Position numbers and translations under genes: made by a program. Source: Corallium rubrum (Eukaryota > Cnidaria > Anthozoa > Scleralcyonacea > Coralliidae). Taken from it: 64,000 nucleotides of DNA. Each line of letters opens with the position of its first letter. Within the stretch, counting starts at the first letter, position 1. The notes below the pieces were generated by a model. The model was given only the letters and a program-made list of their open reading frames with translations, was not told the origin of the DNA and searched no databases. The stretch lies in the NCBI GenBank assembly GCA_964035015.1, contig OZ035997.1, positions 65,607,904-65,671,903 of the forward strand, in the 5' to 3' direction. Of this stretch, positions 52,727-63,414 are shown piece after piece.

Positions 52727-53197
52727 GTTGTGGCCATGATCACACCGTACATACCATGCCTCGGACTGCTATCCGGAGGTATAACTGTGGGGAGACATGT
52801 GTATCAACACAAAACAAAAGTATCTGAAGAGAAATCGGGGAGTAAGTGAAATGTGTGTTAAAACAACAACCCTGATCGCTTTGGGGTGTCTCATATCAAA
52901 TCCAACAAAAGCGTCTGAAAGGGGTGGGCCGTTTTCTCACTTTTTGAAGTATAAGCAGACGAAAATGGGTTTTGGGAGGCGCGAAAATTATTTTCCCCTT
53001 TCAAACATCCTTTCTTGATGAATTCCGAATTTTTTTTTTTGGTTTTGGTCTCTTTTCGTCCCTTTTGCTTATACTTAAAAAAATTTTTTAAAAAGCTTAC
53101 CGTTTCAAACAACCCTCCTTGCTAAATCTGATCATCTGGGGGCTGTTTTTGGTGTGAAAAAAAAAAGTGCGCCGGTAGCCTCATGTTCTATACTACT
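52727..53197 (-). repeat. Polinton right terminal inverted repeat
   Basis: 471 bp, the inverted copy of 36,499-36,970. Its inner part (52,727-52,849) carries an open, stop-terminated copy of the last ~40 codons of the 195-aa gene without a start; this is a by-product of the repeat extending into that gene. Directly inside it, CACTCACTATAGGGAAAGAG resembles a phage T7-type promoter core by chance. Confidence 0.95.
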
Positions 53198-53203
53198 TAA
53201 GAA

Positions 53204-53515
53204 TAGAGCTAAATTCCCATTGGATAAAGATGGTACACCAACATGGCCGCCATTTCATTGTTTCGGTACACCAATATGGCCACCGTGACGTCAGATGAAA
53301 ACGATCTATAGCAAAGGTGTAACTGTTTTTTCGATAACTCATTATGCACGTGTGACGTCAAAATGTTTATTTTGCACATCAAACAAACTGAAATATCTCA
53401 AGAACGAAGCAAGGAAACAAAAAACTGCAAAAGATGTTACTCTATCATTTTAAGTGTTCTTTCAAATAAGACAAACTTAATATTCGTTTCATAGCCACTA
53501 TAATTAGATAGGTTT
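53204..53515. repeat. Right half of the MITE that hosts the Polinton
   Basis: This is the inverted partner of 36,075-36,498. It includes TACACCAACATGGCCGCCAT and TACACCAATATGGCCACCGT, the apparent source of the 28.1-kb minisatellite, then a CACGTGTGACGTCA-containing stretch and the arm ending TTCGTTTCATAGCC. Confidence 0.75.
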
Positions 53516-54075
53516 TGAATTGCCATTAACCCCTTGGCGCTCACGAATTTCCCCTTGACGAGTAAAATCGTCTGGCGTTAGTCAGAGTAAAATACTAAAA
53601 GCTTAGTGCTGCAGATCGTTCCAAACGAAATGTGTTGCAATTCCGCAACATATTTACAAAGCATCCTTTCACAAAGTATGAAGGACGTTATCACGACGTT
53701 AATTATACTTCCGTTGTGTTTGCTAAAGCGCCCTAAAATCAAGCAGGGAGTTGTAGGGGAAGTCCCAGAAGCCGCCCTCGCAACCCCAATATCAAATTTA
53801 AATTAAGAACTAAGGTACCCAAAGTCAGTTAATCGCTCATGATCAAGGCATGCACAAATTTCAAATGTTTAATAGCAGTATTATAGCACAATTTTTATTA
53901 TTATTGTCTCCTTTATGTACATAACTATAAACAAGATGCCTATGTTCACTTGTGCGAAGTGCACACCACATGCACCCTTTGCCATGCAGGCTCGCGATTT
54001 GCCGCAAGTGCGTGGAGCCGGAATCGAAGGGTGAATGTGATGCACACTTGAAACAGGTGAACATAATTACGATCA
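53516..54075. other. Non-coding DNA, partial MITE
   Basis: 53,525-53,600 is one end of the CCCTTGGCGCTC / AAATCGTCTGGCGTTAG repeat related to 60,727-60,832. The remainder shows no recognised gene. Confidence 0.45.
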
Positions 54076-54700
54076 CCCTTAGTTTCTTTTCCCGCGCTTA
54101 GTTTCTTTTCTCGCGCTTAGTTTTTTTCTCGCGCTTAGTACTAGTTTTCTTTCTCGCGCTTAGTACTAGTTGTTTTTTTCGCGCTTAGTTTTTTTTTCCC
54201 CCTTAGTTTTTTTTCTCGCGCTTAGTACTAGTTTTTTTACTAGTTTTTTTTCTCGCGCTTAGTACTAGTTGTTTTTTTTCGCGCTTAGTTTTATTTCCCG
54301 CATAGCTTTTTTTCTCGCGCTTACTACTAGTTTTTTTCTCGCGCTTAGTTTTTTTTCTTGCGCTTAGTACTAGTTTTTTTTCTCGCGCTTAGTTTTTTTT
54401 CCGCGCTTAGTTTTTTCCAGCGCTTAGTTTTTTTTCTCGCGCTTAGTATTAGTTTTTTTTCTCGCGCTTAGTTTTTTTCCCGCGCTTAGTTTTTTTTCTC
54501 GCGCTTAGTACTAGTTTCTTTTTCGCGCTTAGTTTTTTTTCCCGCGCTTAGTTTTTTTTCTCGCGCTTAATACTAGTTGTTTTTTTCGCGCTTAGTTTTT
54601 TTCTCGCGCTTAGTACTAGTATTTTTTTTCGCGCTTATTTTTTTTTCTCACCCTTAGTGTTTTTTTCTCGCGCTTAGTTTATTTCTCGCCCTTAGTTTTT
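54076..54700. repeat. ~20-bp minisatellite (TCTCGCGCTTAGTTTTTT)
   Basis: About 30 units of TTTCTCGCGCTTAGTTTTTT, many with an added ACTAGT. The unit matches the outer end of the transposon that begins directly to its right (CTCGCCCTTAGTTTTTCCCC, ~54,684), suggesting the array grew from the transposon's terminal sequence. Confidence 0.85.
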
Positions 54701-55567
54701 CCCCGACTTTTTCGACCGCTGAATATCATGTCGCAGAATCAATATTCGTGCACGGGCAAAAACATGGCGAAACCGAAGTGAACCACTCACCACAGGGGTA
54801 AATATGGGCGATTCTATTAAAAAGGTAACTAAATCGTTTGAATAGTTTTCGAGTATGGAGCTATTATTACTTGCTGGCTCATTCCTACAATTGGAAGGTT
54901 TCTAACAGTATCTTTGTTAACACAAAGGCCATAGGCGTGTGAAAGTCTGTGGGTCATTTGTCTATACCCAATACTCCACTACCACGCAATTCCATTTCCA
55001 AGCATCAACAAACCTCTTGAAGATATCGCTACGATTTCGTCTTCTCTTAACCTCACGAGACCTTAGAATTCTCTTTAGCCGTTGACGTATACTCAAGTAA
55101 GTACCATGCATTTATCCAATCAGCAGTATTATAGATCTCTTTGTAATTCATTCCCAAATGAAAGTAACGTTCAACGGGTGTTAAATATCAACACAGCACG
55201 ATCACGTTCGACATTCCCTTGTTGTAGAGTAGGTATTTAGGGAGGTAACGCTGCGTAGTATTTAAATGTATCTCCGATTTAATGCGAGAAAATTGAAAAT
55301 AATTACAAACCCAATGTTCAAGACCGCCATGTTTCAACTTTCAGTCCAAACACTCCAATTGTAGGAATGAGCCAGCAAGCAATGGCTCCATACGAAAACT
55401 ATTCAAACGATTTAGTTACCTTTTCAATAGAATCACCCATGTTTACTCCAGTGGTGAGTGGTTTAAGATTGCTTTGGTTTCGCCATGTTTTTGCCAGTGC
55501 ACGAATATTGAGTCTGCGACATGATATTCAGCTGTCGAAAAAGTCGGGGGAAAACTAAGGGCGAGAA
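54684..55567. mobile_element. Non-autonomous DNA transposon with ~210-bp TIRs
   Basis: The left arm 54,684-54,897 (CTCGCCCTTAGTTTTTCCCC ... GGCTCATTCCTACAATTG) is inverted at 55,344-55,567. The ~446-bp centre has no ORF of note. The two arms have drifted (for example CAGAATCAATATTCGTGCAC against its partner). No clear target duplication, because the left edge merges into the minisatellite. Confidence 0.6.
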
Positions 55568-56089
55568 ACCAAAATAGGTACGCAATGCGTACATGCGGAT
55601 ACTGGTATTTATTTGGCCTACAGATAGGGATTGAACAACGTAAATTTTTTCACTAAAACATACTGAAAATGCTTGATAACCTTGCGACATATCAGCATAT
55701 GCTCTCACGTATCATCTAGAATCGACAATAATTATTAATTTTTAAATGCCCTTAATAACTTAACAATAATGCTTAATTCTAGCCCTTACTTAAACTCCAA
55801 CCCACTCCCTAAGCCCAGCCCCAACCCTAATCTTAACTCTAATCTTAAAATAACAATTTTATAGGCATTCTCGTACCCAGACCCACGCGCTGATGCTGAA
55901 GTGGCTCTGGGAATCTCTGGAAATACGAGCGTTCTGATTGGCTTTACGAAACAATGAAAAGAATTCAAACAAATTCAACAAAATAAGAATTTCACAATCT
56001 ATACTCTTTTTGCCACAAACGTACGTTTGATATAATTTGACAAATCAAATAACAGCAATTAATACACATTTAAATTCGAAAATATAATA
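55568..56089. other. Non-coding DNA, nothing recognised
   Basis: A short CCTAA/TCTTAA-rich tract (55,790-55,855) looks vaguely telomere-like but is irregular. No gene was seen. Confidence 0.4.
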
Positions 56090-56432
56090 CTATAAACTAA
56101 TATTTATCATGTTGCGATCGTCTCTCAAAACAACAGCCTTCAATCCCATATTCTTTCGTTTCGCCAGTTGGTCTTCGATGAGTACGTTTAAAACTGAGTT
56201 GACCAAAACACTTTCTTCCCAGAGTGGGCTGATGTTCCTCATTTTAGATTGTAGACTAGTCAAACACCAGGGGAAGAAATTGATAAATACTGAATTTGCC
56301 AAATCCGCTTGGCAATACAGCTGTGAGCCTGTGATGTCTTCGACTCCACGAACGTCGAACGATGGCTGTTATGGCATCTTTCTGTTCTCTCTTTAACACT
56401 AAACTAGATTGTCCCGTTCTTTCCGAACGCAT
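56090..56432 (-). pseudogene. RecQ-like helicase N-terminal fragment
   Basis: The minus strand reads LKREQKDAITAIV, then AVLPSGFGKFSIYQFLPLVF (motif I region, with Phe after the P-loop Lys where Ser/Thr is expected), a stop at 56,256-56,258 and, in another frame, VLNVLIEDQLAKRKNMGLKAVVLRDD (motif Ia region). The order is that of RecQ-family ATP-dependent DNA helicases. The stop, frame change and altered P-loop show it is a dead fragment. RecQ-like fragments are common in cnidarian genomes. Confidence 0.55.
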
Positions 56433-56679
56433 AGCTTCGTTTACCTCGCGATTCGTGATGGATACGATACGATTTACATGAGATCTATACACGAGATTTG
56501 TTGAAAGGAGGGGAAATGACAAGCCGTTTATACCATGAGTCTGAGCACGAGAGTTTGGAATGTTTGGAATGTGCCTGACGTCACTGCGTCGGGAATCCGA
56601 CGCAGAGATCCAGAGTTTCCCAGAGCCTTCGCCAGCGGGGAGCGCGAGGGTCTGGGTACGAGAATGTTTTATAGGTAAA

Positions 56680-57720
56680 TTGGAAAAAACAGGAAACCCG
56701 ATCGCTAATCGCATTCTTAAAAGAATGTGATAATATATCGCTTTCGTTCTAATCTTTACTACGTTAGACTCTGGTAGACTGGTAACACATGAATTGATTT
56801 GTCTCAACAATGATCAACGCGCTTTTTGAATAAGTATTTTATACGCCTACATGTAACTCAACCAGCAGTGAGTACCAAGTACAGTTGATTTCTTTCTGCG
56901 TATATATAGACAATTAGACCATTAGACATATAGCTAAGACATCTTGGCCGAGGGCCTAACATGTCAACAGTACACTTGAAACATTAAACGCGGTCCCTAT
57001 AATCGCATTAAAAAATATGATACTTATATCGCTTTAATTTCGCTCGAGTGTAATACTGTAATGTTAGAACTAAACACAATAAGCGCGTGATCATGCCACA
57101 CGTATATTCGAATTAAAGCATTAGAGCCGGCGCAAAGAACAGCCTGAAAATTTCTGCTTGTGAATTATAGTTAAACATCTCGCCCCAGCGCTTATCATGT
57201 TAACACTTCAAACATTAATTCAAAGGCTATTCAGGTTTCAGAATATTGATTCGAACTGTTTAACACTCTTGTCTGAGAAAAAACGTTATAAATTGACTAC
57301 ACCCTTCAACATGTACTGTTACGTCTCACCTATAGAAATAACAATAATCGTTCATTTCTAACGATTAACCCCAATCTGGCAATCTCTAACCCCTATACTA
57401 AAATGTTTGAACACACGGTAAGGTTAGGTAAATCATAGTTGGTAAATCGCCAAAAACAGGAAACGCGGACGCTAATCGCATTGTTAAAGAATATGATATT
57501 TTTATGTTTTATATGTCTATGTTTTAGACTCTGGTAAGTGGTAACATATGCATTGATGCGTCTCAATAAATCAATGTTCAACGCGTTTTTTGAATAAGTA
57601 TTAAATACGTCTACATGTAACATAAACAGTGCCGAATACGGTGGATTTCTGCGTGTAAACCTATAGCTAAAACATCTTGGCCGAGCGCCTAACACGTAAA
57701 TACTTCAAACATTTAATAGT
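56680..57720. repeat. Degenerate ~0.37-kb tandem repeat, about three copies
   Basis: 56,680-56,990, 56,990-57,240 (partial) and 57,425-57,720 share in order AAAACAGGAAAC.CG, CTAATCGCATT.TTAAA, TTAGACTCTGGTA, CAACGCG.TTTTTGAATAAG, CATGTAAC, ATAGCTAA.ACATCTTGGCCG and ACTT.AAACATT. Divergence is high, so the duplication is old. Confidence 0.6.
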
Positions 57721-57779
57721 TAAAAGGGCATTCAGATTTCAGAAAGATCTTTAATCCGAAGCCAAACAAGCGCTGACAC

Positions 57780-58204
57780 TGTTTCTTCGTCCTTGGATAA
57801 TTTTTTTTTTTGAAAAATCATGTTTGTTAATTTTTAAAAAATTTCGTTCTAAAGAATTTTTTTAAAATTGGCCTATTGATTACTCGTACTTAAACAAAAG
57901 TTTTAATAAAAAAAAAAAATTGGGGGTCAACAAAGTTTTTTTCGAATTAAACTAGTTTGAAGGGTAATTGACAGCCATTTTGAAACGTCATTGTTGCCAT
58001 AGCAACAACTGTTGCTATTTATTTAATTTGGTAACAGTTTTTGATTGTCAGACTGTTTCACTATACATAACATTTAGTTTTATTCTTTTTACGAATTGTT
58101 TAATCACGTGTTTTGGACTCTCAAACTTGTACTTTCCATTTTCAAGAAACTGTATGGAGCCACCTTAAGTCAATCAAACATTTTTCATGTATATTATATT
58201 TAAC
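57780..58204. other. Dispersed repeat and AT-rich DNA
   Basis: 57,790-57,990 is a relative of 8325-8500. The rest to the transposon boundary shows nothing recognised. Confidence 0.45.
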
Positions 58205-58389
58205 AATGGGTAAGTTGCCGGTTGCCAGTCCCCGCGCGGTTTCGCAATGCTTTATGGGATCGCTAGGGGGCAAACAAACTCTGAAACTCGAAGGCGAATA
58301 TAAATAATTCATAAGATTCGTCGTTGAGAAGCATTTTGTAGTCAAATCTCATCAATATTTATAAACAAACAGTTTCGAAGTATATAGAA

Positions 58390-58854
58390 ATGGCTCGTGG
58401 TGATCATTGTGCAGTTTATGGTTGTTCAAACGATCGGAGATATCCAGAAATTAAGCAAGTTGTTCTTCCTCATGTTGGAATTCTTCGCCATTCTACTCCA
58501 AAAATCTAGAAAGATGTTGATAAATGGGAGAGACTGCTTAACCATCGCGATTTCAAATTTACGCTAAGTACGAACCATTTTAAAGCTGGATATCGTTCAA
58601 AGGAATGTCCCAACCCAACTCTATATCTGAAGGGGTACAGTACAGATGAATCTGTGAAACGAAGGCCTTCCCCAAAGAAAGGAGAGGTATTGCTTCCCAA
58701 GCCAAAGAAACGGCGACGAAAGAACGAAGTTCCTCAAGCTTCACAGTCTGGCCAACCTGTGTCAGAAGATGATGATGACTGTCACATCAAAGAAGAACCC
58801 AAAGAGAGTCTTGAAGAGACCAGCAAGTCTGAGACCTTAATCGTCTGGTGCTGA
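58390..58854 (+). pseudogene. THAP-domain protein, one in-frame stop
   Basis: The frame starts MARGDHCAVYGCSNDRRYPE with the first two THAP cysteines. It is cut by TAG at 58,507, and continues in the same frame with DKWERLLNHRDF, STNHFKAGYRSKECPNPTLY and LKGY, then a basic KPKKRRRK nuclear-signal-like stretch and an acidic tail to 58,854. The third THAP ligand (Cys before NHF) is Ser. It is probably the DNA-binding part of the transposase encoded further right. Confidence 0.7.
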
Positions 58855-59199
58855 TGAAAAAACTCCAACGTAAAAAAACTGCTTCCGGTATACTGGCATT
58901 ACTAGACCTTAACTCGATTTAGTCTTTCATTTGATCAAAGAAAAGGCAAAAAGTTTGCGTTACTGAAAAGGTTCTGTGGATACACCACCATCAAGAAGAG
59001 AAAAAAGGGAGCACACTGCACAACCCAGGCTTTTATCAACTTGGGAGGAACTAATACTGACATTAATAAGGACAAGGGCTTTGATGTGCACTTTTTAGCT
59101 GATACTTTTGGAATAAGTGGTGGTCAGGTCTCGCATATTTACAATACCTAGATTACCTTTCTTTCCTCTGAGTTATCTTTTCTTGTTCCTTGGCCAAGT

Positions 59200-59751
59200 C
59201 AAGCAGAAATCTAAAAGGTTCTTCCAAAGCGATTTAAGAAATTTAAGAACATTTGAGTTATTATTGACTGTTGTGAATTTTATATCCCAAAACCTTTGAT
59301 TCCTGAAAGCCAACAAACTACCTGGAGCAACTATAAACACTATAACACTGCTAAATTATTGGTAGGCATCACACCAACTGGTGTCATTTCTTTTATACCT
59401 CCACTGTGGACTGGCAGCACTTTGGACAAGGAAATGGTCAGAAATTCTGGATTGGTCAACTATTTGGAAGCGGGGGATGCAGTTATGGCTGACAATGGTT
59501 TTCTGGTCCAAGACTTACTTGCTTTTAAGAAGATCCAGCTTATTTCTCCAGCATATTGCCAAGGACCAAGACTATCTTCAAAAGCAGTGACACATACTCG
59601 ATGTGTAGCTGCTTTGAGATCCCATGTTGAAAGGTCTATACTAAAGTTGAAGCACTTCCACCTTTTGTCAGGGGTTATTCCACTGCTTTTAAAACCAATG
59701 TTGTATTGTATTGTGTTTGTTTGTTTGTGCTGCCTTGTCAAACCTTGGTAA
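59200..59751 (+). pseudogene. DDE_Tnp_4 transposase remnant
   Basis: From ~59,200 the same reading sense gives RFKKFKNI, a stop, VIIDCCEFYIPKPLIPESQQ (first catalytic Asp), TTWSNYKHYNTAKLLVGITP, then AGDAVMADNGFLVQDLL (second Asp) and LRSHVERSILKLKHFHLLSG (catalytic Glu). The 151-aa open part spans 59,296-59,751. The catalytic triad survives, but at least two stops lie upstream and the link to the THAP frame is broken by losses. Confidence 0.75.
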
Positions 59752-60726
59752 ACGGTTGATAAAGTAAGACACATTTTGTATCAACTTTGCCATCTACATG
59801 TATACACAAGTTGTACACTTTGCATAGAGGTACAGTACTGACTATCCATGTTTGGTTTATAATAAAGCACTGGGGGCTAATCATTTTTACTCGCATTGGC
59901 TGAATTTCGAAGGAAGCAGATCAACATGGCCATGTTGAGGCATATCAAAGGTTTTTCAGGCAGCTGCCATGCAACACAGTTCAGACCACGGGTCACAGCT
60001 AAGATGTACAGTAGGTAGTTGATTTTATGGAGAGGAAAAATGGAGAACCCACTGGTGAAAACCCCTCCAAGCACGGGAGAGATCAACTACAACTCTACTC
60101 ATATGAGTTACAAGCTCGACAATGGGGTCATTCCCAAGTGGTCACCCATCCAAGTACTGTACTAATCTGTTTTGCTAAACTGTTCTAATACTATATTGTT
60201 ATTTTTCTCAACATTCAAATGTGGTTGTATAATTTATCAAAAATTTACAACACTTTAAAAAACATTGTATTTGCACAAGAACCTAAATAGCAAGAGATAA
60301 GAGTGTGGATCAAACAATACAGATCAATAATGGACTCTTTCAGAAAGCAACTTGGGAAGTCCTGCTGCCTACTGTACCTTGTCTGTAAGGTAAATAGTGA
60401 AATTAAGTCAGACTGTGTTCATGTGTTCTGTTCGAGATGTATATATTTGTATTTGTAGTAACATTTGTAAATATCTGGGACTTGACTTTTATGATATTAT
60501 TTAATGCAAATAATCTTTGTGGTTTTACAACAACAAATAATTGATCTGTGACTAATAAATCTCAATATTTTGCAAAAATTGAATACAATATTTGTAATAC
60601 AATGCCCTGTCATTATAATTTATAACATACTGTAAATAATAATTTATAACTGTTACAGTAAGATAGAGATAAGAGTTCAATTCTATGGACACGAGTTCAA
60701 TTCTATGGTTGTTTATAGGTTATTAA

Positions 60727-60832
60727 CCCTTTCAGTGCCATTTGGCACTTTTTTATTTTTTTTTACTCTGTCTAACACCAGACAATTTTACTCATCAAGG
60801 GAAGACCTCCTGACATGATGGGAGTTAAAGGG
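60727..60832. repeat. 106-bp MITE flanked by TTAA (piggyBac-like)
   Basis: It starts CCCTTTCAGTGCC and ends GTTAAAGGG, with TTAA at 60,723-60,726 and 60,833-60,836. CCCT-type ends with TTAA duplication fit piggyBac MITEs. Related ends are seen near 8555 and 53,525. It is immediately followed by palindromes at 60,836-60,955 and 61,190-61,275 with GAGGGGATATGTG arms, and by GAGGGGAATATTAGA repeats. Confidence 0.6.
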
Positions 60833-61283
60833 TTAAATAAGTATAGGTTATTTTGAGGCCACGAGGGGATATGTGATTTATTCAGCAAGGGTGAAGCCTG
60901 AAGTGAATAAACACATATCCCCAAGGGGCCTCAAAATTACGTACTTATTTTTGACATGGCAAGGTTGACAGGATTTCATAAGATAAGGACTGGTGTGGGG
61001 GATATTAGATGGGAAGATTAGAGGAGAATATTACAGTGAGGAATGGTAGAGGGGAATATTAGAGCCTTATAGAGGGGAATATTAGAGCCTTAGAGGGGAA
61101 TATTAATCTACTGTTTTGCCAGGGGCTATTAAATATATTCCCTTAAAAAAACAAAGGAAACCGAGGCATGTGAAAAACAAGTCACATTAAGTATAGGTTA
61201 TTATTTTTGAAGCCATGAGGGGATATGTGAATAAACACATCCCTGAGGGGCCTCAAAAATAATAATGTACTTACATTTAATTT

Positions 61284-61802
61284 TCACATAGACAAGGTTG
61301 ACAGGGAGTCACAATAGGAAAGAAATATTGAGGGGAATATTAGAGGGGAATATTGATCTATTGTTTTGCTAGGGTTATTGAATATATTCGCCGAAAACCG
61401 AAGCATGTGAAGAATATTGAAGTGATTACAAGCACGATGTGCGTCCCACAGCACCAACGTTACAGCTAGGGCAGTCACGGGTCGATTGTAAGTGATTTTC
61501 GGCGCTGTCTTTACCAGTGGATAGAACTTCATCCACTTTCCTCTGGTGGTCGAATACACCACAATATTTCGCTGAAGAACAGTAGCACAGCTAAATATAT
61601 CAACAGTTTCTGCCCACGTATCATCCTTGCAACTCTTCGCCAGTTGTTCCTGAATGGACTTGGACGTGAACAGTCACGACGCTCTGACTTTCCAGTCATC
61701 TCTACCTGTCTTCTCGTTTATTGCAAGGGCCATAGCTCTATAAAAGCAGTTACCGTCACCACGAACATTGAGTTCTCTTCTGCCAATAGGAATCACAGAC
61801 AT
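61284..61802 (-). pseudogene. OTU-like cysteine protease remnant carried by the transposon
   Basis: From the Met at 61,802 the minus strand reads MSVIPIGRRELNVRGDGNCF then YRAMALAINEKTGRDDWKVR AS, a TGA stop (61,674-61,676), and continues in frame with WAETVDIFSCATVLQRNIVV, a YSTTRGKWMKFYP stretch and VLWDAHRACNHFNILH. DGNCFYRA (Asp and catalytic Cys), the W....E......L...I.V+ middle and the terminal His-Phe match the OTU fold in order. OTU domains remove ubiquitin and are found in several transposon families. One stop codon disables it. Confidence 0.6.
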
Positions 61803-61984
61803 ATCGTAAATATTGATGAGATTTGACTTACAAAATGCTTCTCAACGATGAATCTTATGAATTATTTATATTCGCCTTCGAGTTTCAGAGTTTGTTTGCC
61901 CCCTAGCGATCCCATAAAGCATTGCGAAACCGCGCGGGGACTGGCAACCGGCAACTTACCCATTAGATTATGAGCTTGAAATTT

Positions 61985-63075
61985 CTATGAGTGACCAGGC
62001 GGTGTGCGCACTGGCATCGTAATGCATTGTTGTTGGCAATTATCGCTTCGCAGTGACCAACATGGCAAACTAACACTCAAACAGCAGTGCGTTTAGGCTT
62101 TATTTTTTGAAATAGTTGTTAATATTTGTCAATTATTTTTACATAATTGTGAAATTTACATATAAAAGCGGGTATTTACATCTCAAGTTGGAAGAAAACT
62201 TGTTTCTGATCGGAATTTAGGGCTGGTGAATTTGAGTTGTTATTTTACGTGATCGAAGATGTAATTTGACTACGGTTAGATTTTTGGCAAATATATTTTA
62301 AACTACCGAAGAAGTGTGATCGCTCTCCAACGCTCTCCTTGGGATCACCTTCTATTTACAACTTGAAAATATACATTTTTACAGCGACGACAGCGCGTCG
62401 AGCGCGACTGATGAGTTAATACAAAGATATAATATTGCACTGACAGCTGGAGATTCGTAGCAAATACGTTTCAGAGTAAGCTATAGAGTTTGATTAAATG
62501 CGCTTGAAAACATAAACAAGGCAATGCGCTTGGGTTGGCGGTTTTTAAAAAATGAAGCACATTCTTCTCGTATATATATACGTATTTAATATAATATGTT
62601 AATATTGCGGTCTGTCGATGGCTAGCCAACAGAACAATTAAAAATAACGACAAAAGCCGCAGTTTCCTTCTTGAACCAACAAGCAGCTTTTCTAATTTAC
62701 AGGACTTAGAGGCAACTAAGTTTCTCGGTCGATTTGCGGCATTTCTCTTCTCTGAATTCGGTTCATGATCAGTAATCCTAATGAGCTGTAAGGCATCGTC
62801 GCATCGATAAACCGACTGGCTCTATGACTTTATCGTTTTTCATTTAGACGATAAAACACGCTTGGAGCACTTATTATTAGAAACAAGTTTACAAGAAGAC
62901 AATATATCGATATTAAGCATCTCCAGACTTTATATTTTGTCCAGAATCTTTCAAAGATAAGTTCAGGGAGCTCTTCACTCGACGACGGTCGGACGCGCTA
63001 TGGTCGTATTTGCTAAAATAACTGTCATGCTTTGCGATCCCAGTGCGCACACCGCCTGCGAGTCACCTATCATCT
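61985..63075. mobile_element. Non-autonomous element with GAGTGACCAGGCGGTGTGCG ends
   Basis: GTGACCAGGCGGTGTGCGCA (61,992-62,011) is inverted at 63,040-63,066 (CAGTGCGCACACCGCCTGCG AGTCAC). The interior has no recognised gene. Confidence 0.5.
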
Positions 63076-63279
63076 CTTATAAAATAAGGTGCCCTCTACG
63101 CACGCTCTGATTGGCTGGGTTCCGTGCATTTATAAGAGAACATAGATCACGAATGACGTAAAATGGCGTAGAATGGCGTCAGCTGACCGGAAAGCCGCCA
63201 AATTCCAAAACTACCTCACTTTTAGTTTGATTTTTCTTCTTCTTATTTTATAAAACAAATAAAACATACCGCTCCTGTG

Positions 63280-63414
63280 CATATGTACTCTTATAAAGGT
63301 ACATTTGACGTGATTTGAACACGAAAGAAGTGTTCAAACTTCTTTCGTGTTCAACTTCTTTCGTGTTCAAATGACGTCAAACGTGCCTTTATAAGAGTAC
63401 ATATGCACGGAGCT
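63280..63414. repeat. Palindromic MITE (CATATGTACTCTTATAAAGG arms)
   Basis: ~45-bp arms surround an internal duplicated ACTTCTTTCGTGTTCAA motif. The rest of the window to 64,000 shows only the microsatellite/flank repeat at 63,898-63,948 and no gene. Confidence 0.65.

Larger units (their letters stand above)
36499..53197. mobile_element. Complete Polinton/Maverick-type virus-like element
   Basis: The element is 16,699 bp, starts AGTAGTATAGAAC and ends with the inverse GTTCTATACTACT. It is flanked by the perfect 6-bp target duplication TAAGAA and has ~472-bp terminal inverted repeats. It encodes a retrovirus-type integrase with chromodomain, a protein-primed DNA polymerase B, an A32-like packaging ATPase, putative major and minor capsid proteins, a deoxynucleoside kinase and about ten further proteins. 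AGT...ACT ends, 6-bp duplications, the integrase/PolB/ATPase/capsid set and this size define Polintons (adintovirus-like MELD elements). No adenain-type protease was recognised. The DNA is visibly less AT-rich than the flanks. It is defective through lesions in PolB and in the 42.4-43.8 kb gene. Confidence 0.95.
58205..61964. mobile_element. THAP / DDE_Tnp_4 transposon with ~157-bp TIRs
   Basis: The left end 58,205-58,360 (AATGGGTAAGTTGCCGGTTG ...) is inverted with few differences at 61,807-61,964. Inside are a THAP-domain frame, a DDE_Tnp_4 transposase remnant (+ strand) and an OTU-protease-like remnant (- strand) that starts at the inner edge of the right TIR. Later insertions are a TTAA-flanked MITE and two palindromes. 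No unambiguous target duplication could be read. Confidence 0.75.

Noticed and set aside
54076-54700. CRISPR-like regularity
   Set aside because: No unique spacers; it is a degenerate tandem array in eukaryotic DNA next to a transposon end.
55790-55855. Telomere-like CCTAA/TCTTAA tract
   Set aside because: Too short and irregular; a chance composition.
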